DNA of 64,000 nt from Roseburia sp. GTDB lineage: Bacteria; Bacillota; Clostridia; Lachnospirales; Lachnospiraceae. The translations under genes were made by a program, and so were the position numbers. The notes under the pieces were generated by a model. It did not search any database and was not told the DNA's origin. It saw only the letters and a program-made list of their open reading frames with translations. Positions 41,717 through 51,157 of this stretch are shown piece after piece. The first letter of the stretch is position 1. Each line of letters opens with the position of its first letter. The stretch covers positions 22,764-86,763 of the forward strand of contig JAMOZS010000005.1 in the NCBI GenBank assembly GCA_023667765.1, read 5' to 3'.

Positions 41717-42826
41717 TTAATTTCTCTTTGCCTGCAGTCTGATATTTATGACAAACCCCATCCCGATAAACAGACTCATCAGCGAAGTCAATCCGTAGCT
41801 CACAAAAGGCAGCGGCAGACCTGTATTCGGCAGAATAAAGGTAGCGACTCCAATATTGAAAAAGCCCTGAAAGGCCACAATGCCTCCCACTCCCGCGGCA
41901 ATAATCTGCCCGGCCAGATCCTTCGCCTTTCTGGCAGCCGATAAGCATTCCAGCGATATCCCTATCAACAGAATAATAACCGTAATACTTCCCTTAAAGC
42001 CGAATTCCTCGCCGATTACCGCAAAAATAAAATCTGTCTGGGCTTCCGAAATAAAATTGCCGTTTTTTACTGAGGTAATCTCATTGTTTCGATAGCCCTT
42101 TCCGTCCAGCTGTCCCGAACCGATAGCCATCACCGAATTTAACTGCTGATAGGCCTCCGCCGTAGCATACTCATCCGGATTGATAAAGGCAAACAGACGA
42201 TTCTGCTGAAATCCCTGCAGTATCTTGCTGTCCGGCTGCAGCGCCAGTGACACCACCACAATCAAAGCCGGAACCATAACGGCCGCCACGCCGAAAATAA
42301 TTTTATAGCTGATGCCGCCCGCATACATAATCACACAGAATATCACAATGAGTACGATGCTGGTGGATAAATCAGGCTGCTTAAAAACCATGGCCCCCGG
42401 TATCAATATCAGTAAGACACAGCCGCCGATAATCTTGAAGGAATTTATCTTTTCCTTATATTTCATAATAAACTGTGCAAAGAATAAAATCAACAAAATT
42501 TTAGCAGTTTCTGAAGGCTGAAAGCGAAGTCCTCCGATTTCCAGCCAACGCTGCGCGCCCAACCGTCCGTCGTCCCCAACCAGCAGTACCGCCGCCAGAA
42601 GCCCCAGATTCCCCAGATACATTAACCAGTAAAATTTCAGGAAAAATGAATAATTAAAAAAGGACAGAACAATCATAATCACCGCGCCGGCAATCACACC
42701 ATAAAGCTGTTTCTCCATCAGTGACGGCTCGGCGCTTCCGATTGCCATGACGCCGATGCCCGCAAGCATCAGCACCATGATAATCAGCTTAAAATTATAA
42801 TCCCGTATTTTATATCGCTTAAACAT
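41717..42826 (-). CDS. rodA: Rod-shape SEDS glycosyltransferase RodA
   Basis: RodA polymerises lipid II for side-wall growth with a class B PBP and MreBCD. The 369-aa protein has about ten helices, the periplasmic motif GAQRWLEIGGLRFQPSE with the RWL of SEDS proteins, EAQTDFIFAVIGEEFG, and PFVSYG near the end. It lies between minE and mgsA in the same run as mreBCD and the large PBP. A second SEDS gene is at 15349-16710. Confidence 0.92.
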   Translation of the reverse strand: MFKRYKIRDYNFKLIIMVLMLAGIGVMAIGSAEPSLMEKQLYGVIAGAVIMIVLSFFNYSFFLKFYWLMYLGNLGLLAAVLLVGDDGRLGAQRWLEIGGLRFQPSETAKILLILFFAQFIMKYKEKINSFKIIGGCVLLILIPGAMVFKQPDLSTSIVLIVIFCVIMYAGGISYKIIFGVAAVMVPALIVVVSLALQPDSKILQGFQQNRLFAFINPDEYATAEAYQQLNSVMAIGSGQLDGKGYRNNEITSVKNGNFISEAQTDFIFAVIGEEFGFKGSITVIILLIGISLECLSAARKAKDLAGQIIAAGVGGIVAFQGFFNIGVATFILPNTGLPLPFVSYGLTSLMSLFIGMGFVINIRLQAKRN

Positions 42827-42847
42827 AGCTGCCTTTCTTTTTTTGAG

Positions 42848-43111
42848 CTATTTATGGAGGTCCAAAATCGGAATATTGGCATACAGCATCGGATTACGGC
42901 TGCCTCTGCCCTTTCCTCCCTTTTTCGCATTGATTTGGATATCCATATTTTCAGCATCTATCTTCATGTACTTGGATATTACCTTGGCAATATCCGCTTT
43001 TATCAGCTCCATCATCTCCGGTGAACAATTCACACGGTCCGAAATCAATAATATCTTCAATCTATCCTTCGCGACCTGACAGGAGCTCTTCTTACGAAAG
43101 AAATTTCTCAT
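42848..43111 (-). CDS. minE: Cell division topological factor MinE
   Basis: MinE stimulates MinD ATPase and drives its movement off the membrane. The 87-aa protein has the N-terminal membrane/MinD-binding part (VAKDRLKILLISDR) and the C-terminal topological domain (LIKADIAKVISKYMKID). ATAAGGAGG precedes the ATG, 11 bp after minD. A MinE with MinCD suggests an oscillating Min system rather than the DivIVA/MinJ system of Bacillus. Confidence 0.94.
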   Translation of the reverse strand: MRNFFRKKSSCQVAKDRLKILLISDRVNCSPEMMELIKADIAKVISKYMKIDAENMDIQINAKKGGKGRGSRNPMLYANIPILDLHK

Positions 43112-43122
43112 AATCCGCCTCC

Positions 43123-43917
43123 TTATACTTTGTGAAAAATACCGGTTACTCTGGCCAGGAAAGATATCCCCCGTTCAAAATTTGCGAAAGGAACTTCCTT
43201 GCCCAGGAGTCTTTCCACTACATTGGCATACGCCTGCCCTGCAGGCGAGGCATTCCCCACCAGCGGTTCTCCCTGATTGGTTGCCACTACTACATTCTCG
43301 TCATCCGGCACAACGCCGATTAACGGTATGCCCAAAATATCCACAACATCCGAGACGGACATCATATCTCCCCGCTTCACCATATCGATTCTCATACGAT
43401 TGATAATCAAATCCATCTGGGTAAAGCCATTGGCCTCCAGAAGCCCGATAATCCTGTCTGCATCCCGAATGGCCGATACCTCCGGAGTTGTCACCACCAG
43501 CGCACGCTGAGCTCCTGCGATAGCATTCTGAAAGCCCTGCTCAATTCCCGCCGGACAATCCAGAATAATATAATCAAACTGCTCCTTTAAATGGTCGATT
43601 ACCTTTACCATCTGCCCGGGTGATACCGAGGATTTGTCCCTGGTCTGCGCCGAGGGCATCAGATACAGCCCCGGGTGGCGCTTGTCCCGAATCAGAGCCT
43701 GCTTCACCCGGCAGTTTCCCTCCACCACATCCACCAGATTGTAGACGATGCGGTTCTCCAGACCCATGACTACATCCAGATTCCTCAGGCCGATATCCGT
43801 ATCAATCAGACAGACTTTTTTCCCCTGCTTTGCCAGACCGGTTCCTACGTTTGCAGATGTGGTGGTCTTACCCACACCGCCTTTTCCTGATGTGACGACA
43901 ATAACATTACTCTCCAT
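43123..43917 (-). CDS. minD: Septum site-determining ATPase MinD
   Basis: MinD recruits MinC to the membrane to block off-centre division. The 264-aa protein has the deviant Walker A KGGVGKTT (residues 11-18), switch I LIDTDIGLRNLD, switch II ILDCPAGIEQGF and a C-terminal amphipathic membrane-targeting helix (about 247-264). It lies between minC and minE. Confidence 0.97.
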   Translation of the reverse strand: MESNVIVVTSGKGGVGKTTTSANVGTGLAKQGKKVCLIDTDIGLRNLDVVMGLENRIVYNLVDVVEGNCRVKQALIRDKRHPGLYLMPSAQTRDKSSVSPGQMVKVIDHLKEQFDYIILDCPAGIEQGFQNAIAGAQRALVVTTPEVSAIRDADRIIGLLEANGFTQMDLIINRMRIDMVKRGDMMSVSDVVDILGIPLIGVVPDDENVVVATNQGEPLVGNASPAGQAYANVVERLLGKEVPFANFERGISFLARVTGIFHKV

Positions 43918-43961
43918 ACTTTTCCTCCATTCAAGATATATTATAATGTCGTCTCCTGAGG

Positions 43962-44630
43962 TTAAAAAGAACTCAGTAAATCTTTGGTAAGCGGTTCAAC
44001 TACGATTCTGTTGTTCTTTACATAGGCTGTTTTCGGCTGTATTTTAGGGCGTATGCCCCACTTTGGCTGTCTGGTGCTTTTATATTTGAAATCGCCGATT
44101 TTTAAGGTCTCCGGCTCCATTTCAAGCGCTGCTACAAATGCGTTCTCCTGCCCGTTTGCTCCGGCGTAGGCCTCCCCGTATAATCCGCCCAGCACAATAA
44201 TATTTTTGGCGGAAACAATGGCGCTTCCGGGATATACATCCCCCATGATAACAATACTGTTTTCCGTCTCGAGGGTCTCGTTGTTTTTCAGCGTCCCCCG
44301 GTAAAACTGCCCCTCGTCTCCCCGGGTCAGCTTCTTCTCCATATGCTGAAGCGCCTTGATAAAATTCTTGTTTGTCTCCTCGTCATGTCCCACAAGACAG
44401 ACGATATTCAAATCGCTGTTTCTTTTTATGGTGTCCAATATCAGTATTTCCTCTGTATCGCTCACCTCCCTGCCCTCAATGGACAAGGCCATACTGGCAT
44501 TCTTAAAAAAGCTCCTTGCCTCAGAAAATTTAAAAGCAAGCTCCTCTATAATCTCCTGAAACGGAACATCCTCCTTCAGGTGCAGCATAATGCCATTGGG
44601 AAAGCTTTTAATCAGCACAGAATCCTTCAT
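43962..44630 (-). CDS. minC: Septum site-determining protein MinC
   Basis: MinC inhibits FtsZ polymerisation. The 222-aa protein has an N-terminal FtsZ-binding domain and a C-terminal beta-helix with the family GDVYPGSAIVSAKNIIVLGGLYGEAYAG repeats that bind MinD. AAAGGAGG is six bases before the ATG. The minCDE order is intact. Confidence 0.93.
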   Translation of the reverse strand: MKDSVLIKSFPNGIMLHLKEDVPFQEIIEELAFKFSEARSFFKNASMALSIEGREVSDTEEILILDTIKRNSDLNIVCLVGHDEETNKNFIKALQHMEKKLTRGDEGQFYRGTLKNNETLETENSIVIMGDVYPGSAIVSAKNIIVLGGLYGEAYAGANGQENAFVAALEMEPETLKIGDFKYKSTRQPKWGIRPKIQPKTAYVKNNRIVVEPLTKDLLSSF

Positions 44631-44647
44631 GCCATACCTCCTTTGTT

Positions 44648-47539
44648 CTACATTTCGTTTGAGATGCCGCCATCCGGTCTGTCGGCAGTACCCGTAATCA
44701 GCTCCTCTTCCTCGACAAGCCCATAATAATACTTGATAATATCTCTGGTGGCCTGGGCTGCATGGTCCGATGAATACCCAAAAGGAATCCTTGTCACCAC
44801 GCCTATTTCCGGCTGCTCATAGGGCGCATAACACACAAACAGCGCATGGTTGGGACGGGATTTGGTCTGCTCCGCCGTACCCGTCTTGCCGGCCACCTCC
44901 ACTGCAAGGTTCCTGAAATATGTCTTGTTCTGTACCACCTGGCGCATCCCGTAATGAATGGCGTTCCAGTAGCTTTCAGGCATTTCAATGGTATTCCTCA
45001 CCTCGGCCTGATAGTCCACCAGTGTATTTCCCTCTGCGTCAGCAACCCTGTCCAGTAAGGTCAGATTATAGCAGGTGCCGGAATTGGCCACTGTGGAAAT
45101 ATATCTGGCAAGACCTATGGTGGTGTAGCTGTTTGTTCCCTGGCCGATGGCGGAACGCACCGGATCCATATCGGATACCTCGGGGAGCGCTTCCGTAATC
45201 TCCACGCCGGATTTCTCCGTCAGCCCATACATATCGGCATATTTATAAAGCGTATTAAGACCGCTTTCATCACTGTAGGTTCCCGTTCGGGTCGCCAGGC
45301 TGTAACCCAGATGATAGAAGAAATAGTTACAGGAATCCCGAATGGCCGTCACTACCGTCTCGTTTCCGTGTCCGCTTACCCTCCAGCACCGCGGAGAAGG
45401 CGTAATTTCCGTAAAGGTTCCCACGCAATTCACCTTGTTCGTCAGATTGATAACGCCCTCCATCAGACCCGCCGTGGCGGAAACCATCTTGAAGGTAGAA
45501 CCCGGCGCCGCCTTATACTGGGTCGCATAATTATTCCAGGGATAGGATTTGTCCGCATTCAGCTTTGCATAATATTCCGCATCGATGGAATTTGCCATCT
45601 TGTTATTGTCATAGCCCGGATAAGACACCATAGCCAGTACCGCCCCGGTATTCACATCCGTAATAACCACCGAGGCATTACAGGGGTCCAGCGCCAGCTG
45701 GGCCGGCGTGATATCCAGATGATCCACCCTGTTTTTCATAAACTGATAGGCTGTCATTTTTCCGCCAAACAACGCTTCCTCATCCGCCAGCGGAATCTCC
45801 ACGGCATTCTGCTCGCAGAGAATCATACAAATCTGTTTTCCGCTGATAATATCATTCAAAAGCATATATTTATAAAAACGCTTCTGAAATTCCGTATTAT
45901 TTTCTATCATCTCAATGATATAGTCCAAAAGCTTCTCGTAAATCTCATCAGAATCCGAATACTGCGAATCGGGCTTGAGCTTGCCCACGTCTATCCAGTT
46001 TTTCGCGATACAGTATTTCAGGTATTCCCCGAGGCTGATTACCTCGTCCTGGGCCCATGCCTTATGGGTGGCGTCCTCGCTGTCCACCAGCTCCGACATA
46101 ATCACACCGTTGCGATTCAGCAATGTTACGATATTACTCTGATAAACCTGATATTCCTTGCTCAGCTTTTTATAAGGCGTCAGCTTGTCCGTCAGCTCCT
46201 GTCTGAGTCCCTCATAAATTCCGTCCTTATACTCCAGATATTGTTCATAGACCTCTTTCTCGACTGTCCCTGCCTTTTCATCGGCAAAATGTCTGATATC
46301 GATTACGCTGTTATTGATAACAGCAAAATACACATCATAAATCGGTATTTTAATATCCGCGCTTCCCGAATTTTCTCCCGCCTTATATTCCTTCGCATTA
46401 ATAATCTTGTCGGATACAAGTCCTGCCAGCTTCTGCTCCATGATATTGTAAACCGCAATCGTAAGATCCTTGTCAATCGTAAGATATACGTCCTTGCCGG
46501 CCTCCGCCTCCTTGTGCTCTAAGATGGTAATCACCTTACCCATATTGTCCACGATGACTTCCTCGCTTCCCTTATTTCCCTGAAGCGTCGTTTCCATATA
46601 AGCCTCGATACCGCTCTTTCCCACAACATCATTCAGCTGATAGGTGTCCTCGTCTCCCCCCTCCGCCACGACTCTCTCGTTTAATTCCGTCAACTCCTCG
46701 GAGGAAATCTTACCTGTATAACCCAGCACATGGGCAAAATAAGTGCTGTCCACATAGCGCCGCACCGTATCCTCCACAATGGACACTCCGGGCAGCTGTG
46801 CGGCATTCTCCATAATGACAGCAACGGTTTTGTCGCTGACATTGGTGGCAACCGTAGTGCCGATATACTTGCGGTAAGAGGTCAGATTCATGGCATATCG
46901 AATGGTCACCATTTTCAGCCAGTCTTTTTTACTGTAGCCCTTTCCGGGTATGAAAGCGCTGCCCGAATCGCCCTCCGTCTCATAATCTCCAATCGCAAAG
47001 CCGGTGCCCTTATTGCGGCTCATATGCTCCATCAGCTCCTGGGCGGTAGAGGTACGCTCGTCATCCTCCAGCTCGTCAATGGTCTTGTAACCATATACAT
47101 CTGCCAGAAAACGAAGGAGGCTTGTCCCTTCCACCGTATAGATGAAGCCTCCATCCTCATCCAATGCAATCTTAAAGTCCGAAATCACATTATCCCCGTT
47201 TTTTTCTATCATCTGTATCAGCTGATAGATAGTGGCGTTCATATTTTGGTTTTTATATTTATTTGTCTCAAAAACATCCTCTATTTTCACGGAATAAGCC
47301 AGCTCATTATAAGCCAGTATTTCACCGTTTCTGTCCAGAATATTTCCTCTGGTACTGGCAATATCCCTTGTCTTTTCCGTCATCAGTATAAATTCATTTA
47401 AGTATTCCTCGCCGTTTACAATCTGCAGGCCGAAGCAGCGATAAATCAAAATCCCCCCCATACAGAAAAAAAACAGGGCCAGTATCGTCATTCGGCTTGT
47501 AAGAATACTGATAAACTTATCTCTTAAATCATCAAACAA
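44648..47539 (-). CDS. Large class B penicillin-binding protein (PBP2/MrdA-like) with a ~250-aa insert
   Basis: A 963-aa transpeptidase, likely the elongation partner of RodA. One N-terminal helix (about 15-35) and the PBP dimerisation domain precede LTIDKDLT (about 356). The transpeptidase core resumes at ASVVITDVNTGAVLAM (about 630). Motifs are STFK (about 683), SCN (about 736) and KTGTAE (about 884). The segment about 375-620 is extra compared with the usual 600-700-aa PBP2. The start is TTG 47537-47539, overlapping mreD by 8 bp. Its position between mreD and minC is typical of mre clusters. Confidence 0.9.
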   Translation of the reverse strand: MFDDLRDKFISILTSRMTILALFFFCMGGILIYRCFGLQIVNGEEYLNEFILMTEKTRDIASTRGNILDRNGEILAYNELAYSVKIEDVFETNKYKNQNMNATIYQLIQMIEKNGDNVISDFKIALDEDGGFIYTVEGTSLLRFLADVYGYKTIDELEDDERTSTAQELMEHMSRNKGTGFAIGDYETEGDSGSAFIPGKGYSKKDWLKMVTIRYAMNLTSYRKYIGTTVATNVSDKTVAVIMENAAQLPGVSIVEDTVRRYVDSTYFAHVLGYTGKISSEELTELNERVVAEGGDEDTYQLNDVVGKSGIEAYMETTLQGNKGSEEVIVDNMGKVITILEHKEAEAGKDVYLTIDKDLTIAVYNIMEQKLAGLVSDKIINAKEYKAGENSGSADIKIPIYDVYFAVINNSVIDIRHFADEKAGTVEKEVYEQYLEYKDGIYEGLRQELTDKLTPYKKLSKEYQVYQSNIVTLLNRNGVIMSELVDSEDATHKAWAQDEVISLGEYLKYCIAKNWIDVGKLKPDSQYSDSDEIYEKLLDYIIEMIENNTEFQKRFYKYMLLNDIISGKQICMILCEQNAVEIPLADEEALFGGKMTAYQFMKNRVDHLDITPAQLALDPCNASVVITDVNTGAVLAMVSYPGYDNNKMANSIDAEYYAKLNADKSYPWNNYATQYKAAPGSTFKMVSATAGLMEGVINLTNKVNCVGTFTEITPSPRCWRVSGHGNETVVTAIRDSCNYFFYHLGYSLATRTGTYSDESGLNTLYKYADMYGLTEKSGVEITEALPEVSDMDPVRSAIGQGTNSYTTIGLARYISTVANSGTCYNLTLLDRVADAEGNTLVDYQAEVRNTIEMPESYWNAIHYGMRQVVQNKTYFRNLAVEVAGKTGTAEQTKSRPNHALFVCYAPYEQPEIGVVTRIPFGYSSDHAAQATRDIIKYYYGLVEEEELITGTADRPDGGISNEM

Positions 47540-48050
47540 ATTTCTGCGCTCTCCTTTTTTCTCTCGCCTCCAGCATTTTGTTCAGCTTCAGCACCAACGG
47601 ATATAAAAACAAAGTGACTATTATCGTATACAATACCTCGGGCAGTATTACATGCATCAGATACCAGCCCACATCAAACCTTTCCTTTAACAAAAACAGC
47701 AGGATATAACAGAGCATGCCATAGGACAAATCGCTGACGCTGATTAAAGCCAGCGGAAGCTTGATATCCTCAGGGTAGAAAATCCGGCTGAATTTTCCGT
47801 TCAAAAAACCTATGTACATCAAAAACAGGGCATACAGACCCAGAATTTCACCATAGAACACATCGCTCAAAAGTCCGGAGACAAAACCGATTACCAGTCC
47901 CTCCTTCTCTCCCCGCATAAATCCGAACGCGGCGGTGATGATAATCATCAGATTCGGAATGATTCCTCCCAGAGAAAGGCTGGTAAAGACACTGCTCTGT
48001 AATATAAAACAGGCCAATATTGTAATTGTCACGATTACCTTTCTTAGCAT
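47532..48050 (-). CDS. mreD: Rod shape-determining protein MreD
   Basis: A 172-aa membrane protein of the MreD family with about five helices (including SSVFTSLSLGGIIPNLMIIITAAFGF) and a short basic C-terminus (KMLEAREKRR). It completes mreBCD and overlaps the PBP start. It is thought to hold MreC and RodA/PBP2 in the elongation complex. Confidence 0.88.
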   Translation of the reverse strand: MLRKVIVTITILACFILQSSVFTSLSLGGIIPNLMIIITAAFGFMRGEKEGLVIGFVSGLLSDVFYGEILGLYALFLMYIGFLNGKFSRIFYPEDIKLPLALISVSDLSYGMLCYILLFLLKERFDVGWYLMHVILPEVLYTIIVTLFLYPLVLKLNKMLEAREKRRAQKFV

Positions 48051-48063
48051 AGCATCTCCACCA

Positions 48064-48933
48064 TTATTCTTCTATCTGCTGTTTTAAGTCCGTGATTACC
48101 AGGACCTCGCTCAAATGCTCAAAATCTACTGCCGGCGTCAGATAACCTGATTTCGTCAGATTATTATTGTCCCGGTTAATCGTCTGAATGAAACCTATCA
48201 ATATACCCGGCAGATATTTATCACTGATATCGGAGGTCACTATCTTGTCCCCCTCGCTCACCTCGTCCCTGCTGTCAACCAGCTTACTGAAGGAAATCAC
48301 TCCCTCGCTCATAAGCTGCAGACTGCCCGACACCATCAGCTTATCCTCCGTGGCCAGCGTCATACCGCTCACATTGCTGTTGTCAGAGATAATAGCGGTA
48401 ACCTTTGCCCAGTTGGGCCCCAGCGTCGTTATCCTGCCTACCAGACCTCCTCCGGCAATCACATTCATGTCCTCCGACAGCCCGTCCTTTGTTCCCTTAT
48501 CTATCGTAAAGGAGGAGTACCAGTTGCCGGAATCTCTGGCGATAATGCGGGCCCCCACCTTATGATACTCTCCATACTGTTCATCCAGCTCCACCAGCTG
48601 CCGCAGCTTATTCAGCTCATATTTATCCTGCTGTAATAAAGTATTTTCTTCCGTGAGCCGGGCCACCTGCTCCTTAAGAGCCGCATTCTCCTGCAGCAGA
48701 TTCCGCACCTGAGCCAATTCCTCAGTCCTGCCGGCCAGCCATTCTCCCGCCCTGCTGATGCCCTGCTCAAAGGGCACCACGATATATCCAAACACAGTAT
48801 TGAACGGCTGATTGAATACCGTTGTGCCGAAGGTAATCAGCATCATGACCGTACACAGAATCGTTAAAATAAAAAGGAGATATTTACTTGGTATCGTAAA
48901 CCTCTCCCCTTTTCTTTTTACTATCGGGCTCAT
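48064..48933 (-). CDS. mreC: Rod shape-determining protein MreC
   Basis: MreC is the extracytoplasmic scaffold linking MreB to the PBPs. The 289-aa protein has an N-terminal helix (about 18-40), a coiled coil (about 70-115, EELAQVRNLLQENAALKEQ) and a beta-barrel core with family signatures DSGNWYSSFTIDKG and GGLVGRI. Its ATG overlaps the mreB stop in ATGA. Confidence 0.95.
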   Translation of the reverse strand: MSPIVKRKGERFTIPSKYLLFILTILCTVMMLITFGTTVFNQPFNTVFGYIVVPFEQGISRAGEWLAGRTEELAQVRNLLQENAALKEQVARLTEENTLLQQDKYELNKLRQLVELDEQYGEYHKVGARIIARDSGNWYSSFTIDKGTKDGLSEDMNVIAGGGLVGRITTLGPNWAKVTAIISDNSNVSGMTLATEDKLMVSGSLQLMSEGVISFSKLVDSRDEVSEGDKIVTSDISDKYLPGILIGFIQTINRDNNNLTKSGYLTPAVDFEHLSEVLVITDLKQQIEE

Positions 48934-49940
48934 TTACTCATCCCTTCAATCGCATAAGATACAGATTTATAATTATCATCTTTAATGATTTTGGCAAGTC
49001 CCGCAGCCACGCTGGTAAGCGGCTCCGCAGCAATATTTACCGCCAGACCCGTACCTGTGGCGATACGGTCCGCCAGATGACTCACCTGAGAAGCTCCGCC
49101 TGTCAGATAAATGCCATGACGATAGATATCCGCTGCCAGCTCAGGAGGCGTACGCTCCAAAATCACTTTTACATTATCCACTATTGTATTAAAATGCTCC
49201 TCCAGGCACTCCACCACCAGCTTCGTGGGAATTTCTCTCTCCACAGGAAGTCCCGTCACAATGTCACGGCCGTATACCACGGCGCCATTACCTTCCTCCT
49301 CCAGCTGCTTAAGGGAAATCTTCACCATCTCTGCGGTCTTCCCGCCGATAATCAGAGAAAATTCTCTTCTTACGGCCGCCCTGATAGCTTCGTCAAAACG
49401 CATGCCGCCCACTTTAATCAGACGGCTCAGCACAATGCCTCCCAGAGACAATATGGAAATTTCCGTAGTCTCATAGCCTGCATTTACCACCAGTACACCC
49501 TGAGAGTTCTTCACATCGATATCCATTCCAAGGCCGTCCGCCACAGCCTTCTCCACCACCATAATTTTTTTGGCCTTCACATTGGCGTCCTTTACCAAAT
49601 CGTAAAAGGCCCTTTTTTCCACCTCCGTCACATCGGTAGGTACTGCGATAATAAATTCTGCAGGCTTTAAATTCCCCTTCTGCAGGTCGCTGATAAAATA
49701 CCTGATTAAGGTCTCCATATTCTTAATATCTGCAATCACTCCATTGGAAAGCGGATAGGAAATACGAATATTGCCGGGAGCTTTCTCATACATTTCAAAA
49801 GCAGAGTCCCCGTAAGCAAACAGTATATTCTTGTTCTCGATGGCAATCATATTTTTCTCCACAAATATCTTGTCATCATTCCTGTCATAAATTTTAATAT
49901 TGTTCGTACCAAGGTCGATACCAAAAGCATTATTAGCCAA
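48930..49940 (-). CDS. mreB: Divergent MreB-like cytoskeletal ATPase
   Basis: An actin-fold protein of 336 aa. It keeps phosphate-1 FGIDLGTNN, the catalytic-Glu region VVEKAVADGLG, the TPPELAADI segment and GIYLTGGAS. The phosphate-2 loop reads VVNAGYETTE instead of the usual VVDIGGGTTE. TTG 49938-49940 is chosen because AAAGGAG is eight bases upstream and ANNAFGIDLGT is a natural N-terminus. It overlaps the end of radC by 8 bp. The altered loop may change ATP hydrolysis; polymer formation is not excluded. Confidence 0.9.
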   Translation of the reverse strand: MANNAFGIDLGTNNIKIYDRNDDKIFVEKNMIAIENKNILFAYGDSAFEMYEKAPGNIRISYPLSNGVIADIKNMETLIRYFISDLQKGNLKPAEFIIAVPTDVTEVEKRAFYDLVKDANVKAKKIMVVEKAVADGLGMDIDVKNSQGVLVVNAGYETTEISILSLGGIVLSRLIKVGGMRFDEAIRAAVRREFSLIIGGKTAEMVKISLKQLEEEGNGAVVYGRDIVTGLPVEREIPTKLVVECLEEHFNTIVDNVKVILERTPPELAADIYRHGIYLTGGASQVSHLADRIATGTGLAVNIAAEPLTSVAAGLAKIIKDDNYKSVSYAIEGMSK

Positions 49941-50622
49941 TGTACTGACTCCTTTCCATTTCTCTAAAGCTAGTATACCTGTTATCACCGATAATAATGT
50001 GGTCCAGGAGCGGGATTCCCAATTTTTCTCCCATCTCCTTTACGATAAGCGTCATGTCCCTGTCCGCCTTGCTGGGCGTCGAATCCCCGCTGGGATGATT
50101 GTGAAGCAAAATGATGCTCACCGCCTTGTACTGTAATGCCGCCAGAAAAATCTCCCGGGGAGAGATTAAAGACATTTTCACACTCCCGTCAGACAGCTTC
50201 TGTTCCCTTATAAGCTGCCCCTTGGCGTCCAGACAGACCAGATAAACGCATTCCGTCTCCCGATGCCTGAGCTTCTCCATGTAATACCGGGCAACCGACC
50301 CGGCGTCCTGAAAGACCAGCCCCTGTTTTGCATTGGCTCTGCTCATGCGCAGAGAAAGCTCCGTAAGACATTTTAGTTTTACCGCCTTTACCATGCCGAT
50401 TCCCTTAATGCTTGTCAGTTCCTCCAATGAGACATCATAAAGCCCCAAAAGGCCCTCCCTTGGGTATTTCCCTAAAGACAGCACCTCTGCCGCAAGCTCC
50501 TGGGCGCTTAAATCTTTTGTCCCCGTACGGATAATAATGGCAAGCAGCTCACTCTCCGTAAGGCTCTCTGCGCCGAAGCGCAAAAATTTTTCGTAAGGCA
50601 TATCCTGCTTTGTCTGCGTCAT
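49933..50622 (-). CDS. radC: RadC/JAMM-domain protein
   Basis: A 229-aa RadC family protein with an N-terminal helix-hairpin-helix (SIKGIGMVKAVKL) and a JAMM metallo domain with the HNHPSGDSTPSKAD metal-binding motif. The role of RadC in DNA repair is uncertain despite the name. AAGGAG precedes the ATG. It is upstream of and overlaps mreB; radC-mreBCD is a conserved order in Firmicutes. Confidence 0.95.
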   Translation of the reverse strand: MTQTKQDMPYEKFLRFGAESLTESELLAIIIRTGTKDLSAQELAAEVLSLGKYPREGLLGLYDVSLEELTSIKGIGMVKAVKLKCLTELSLRMSRANAKQGLVFQDAGSVARYYMEKLRHRETECVYLVCLDAKGQLIREQKLSDGSVKMSLISPREIFLAALQYKAVSIILLHNHPSGDSTPSKADRDMTLIVKEMGEKLGIPLLDHIIIGDNRYTSFREMERSQYIG

Positions 50623-50653
50623 ACGTCTCCTTCTACCTTCTCCGACGTATTTC

Positions 50654-50905
50654 CTAACGAATAAATTTATATACCGCCAATGCGATTATCACCCCCAGAA
50701 CACTGGCAATCGTAATGTGTATACTCAATCCGAAGGTCAAAACGATAAAGCCCATATCCAGCACTACCGGAGCGCTTAAGCCGAAGGACTGGCCATAGTT
50801 CAGAAAGCTACCCTCAAAATATGTGCCTATAAAACGGCCAATCACAAAACCCACCAAAATCAGGAGTACCAATACCCAATTTACTCTCTTCAAGGTTAAC
50901 CTCAT
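50654..50905 (-). CDS. DUF4321 small membrane protein
   Basis: An 83-aa protein with two hydrophobic helices (about 9-28 and 51-79) joined by a glycine/serine loop (GSFLNYGQSFGL), matching DUF4321, which commonly sits by radC-mreBCD in Clostridia. Function is unknown. A long leader with a tandem repeat lies upstream. Confidence 0.8.
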   Translation of the reverse strand: MRLTLKRVNWVLVLLILVGFVIGRFIGTYFEGSFLNYGQSFGLSAPVVLDMGFIVLTFGLSIHITIASVLGVIIALAVYKFIR

Positions 50906-50957
50906 TCCTGCGCTGTTTCCTGCAATGTTTCTTCTGTATTTTACAAAAGCCGCCTTT

Positions 50958-50995
50958 CCTGTTTATCGGAAAGTTTCCTGCCCATCGGAAAGTTT
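50958..50995. repeat. Tandem 19-bp repeat in the DUF4321 leader
   Basis: CCTGTTTATCGGAAAGTTT (50958-50976) is followed directly by a copy differing at three adjacent bases (TTT to CCC). It lies about 60-90 bp upstream of the DUF4321 ATG in a 250-bp gap that holds no other gene. Confidence 0.7.
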
Positions 50996-51157
50996 TTTGT
51001 TCATCCCCCAAAAAAAGCTTCTGTCTCATACGCCTTTATATACTACCACAAATTTCCGGCTGTGTACACAAAATTCATGGATTTTATTTTGCGTTTTTTC
51101 TACAAATGCCGCCAGCAATCGTCTCACCCCGGCGATTTTCCATCCCTGTTTTGCCTC

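Noticed and set aside
41694-41948. N-terminal extension of mgsA
   Set aside because: Overlaps rodA out of frame and has no homology; MgsA begins at MNIALIAHD with its own ribosome site.
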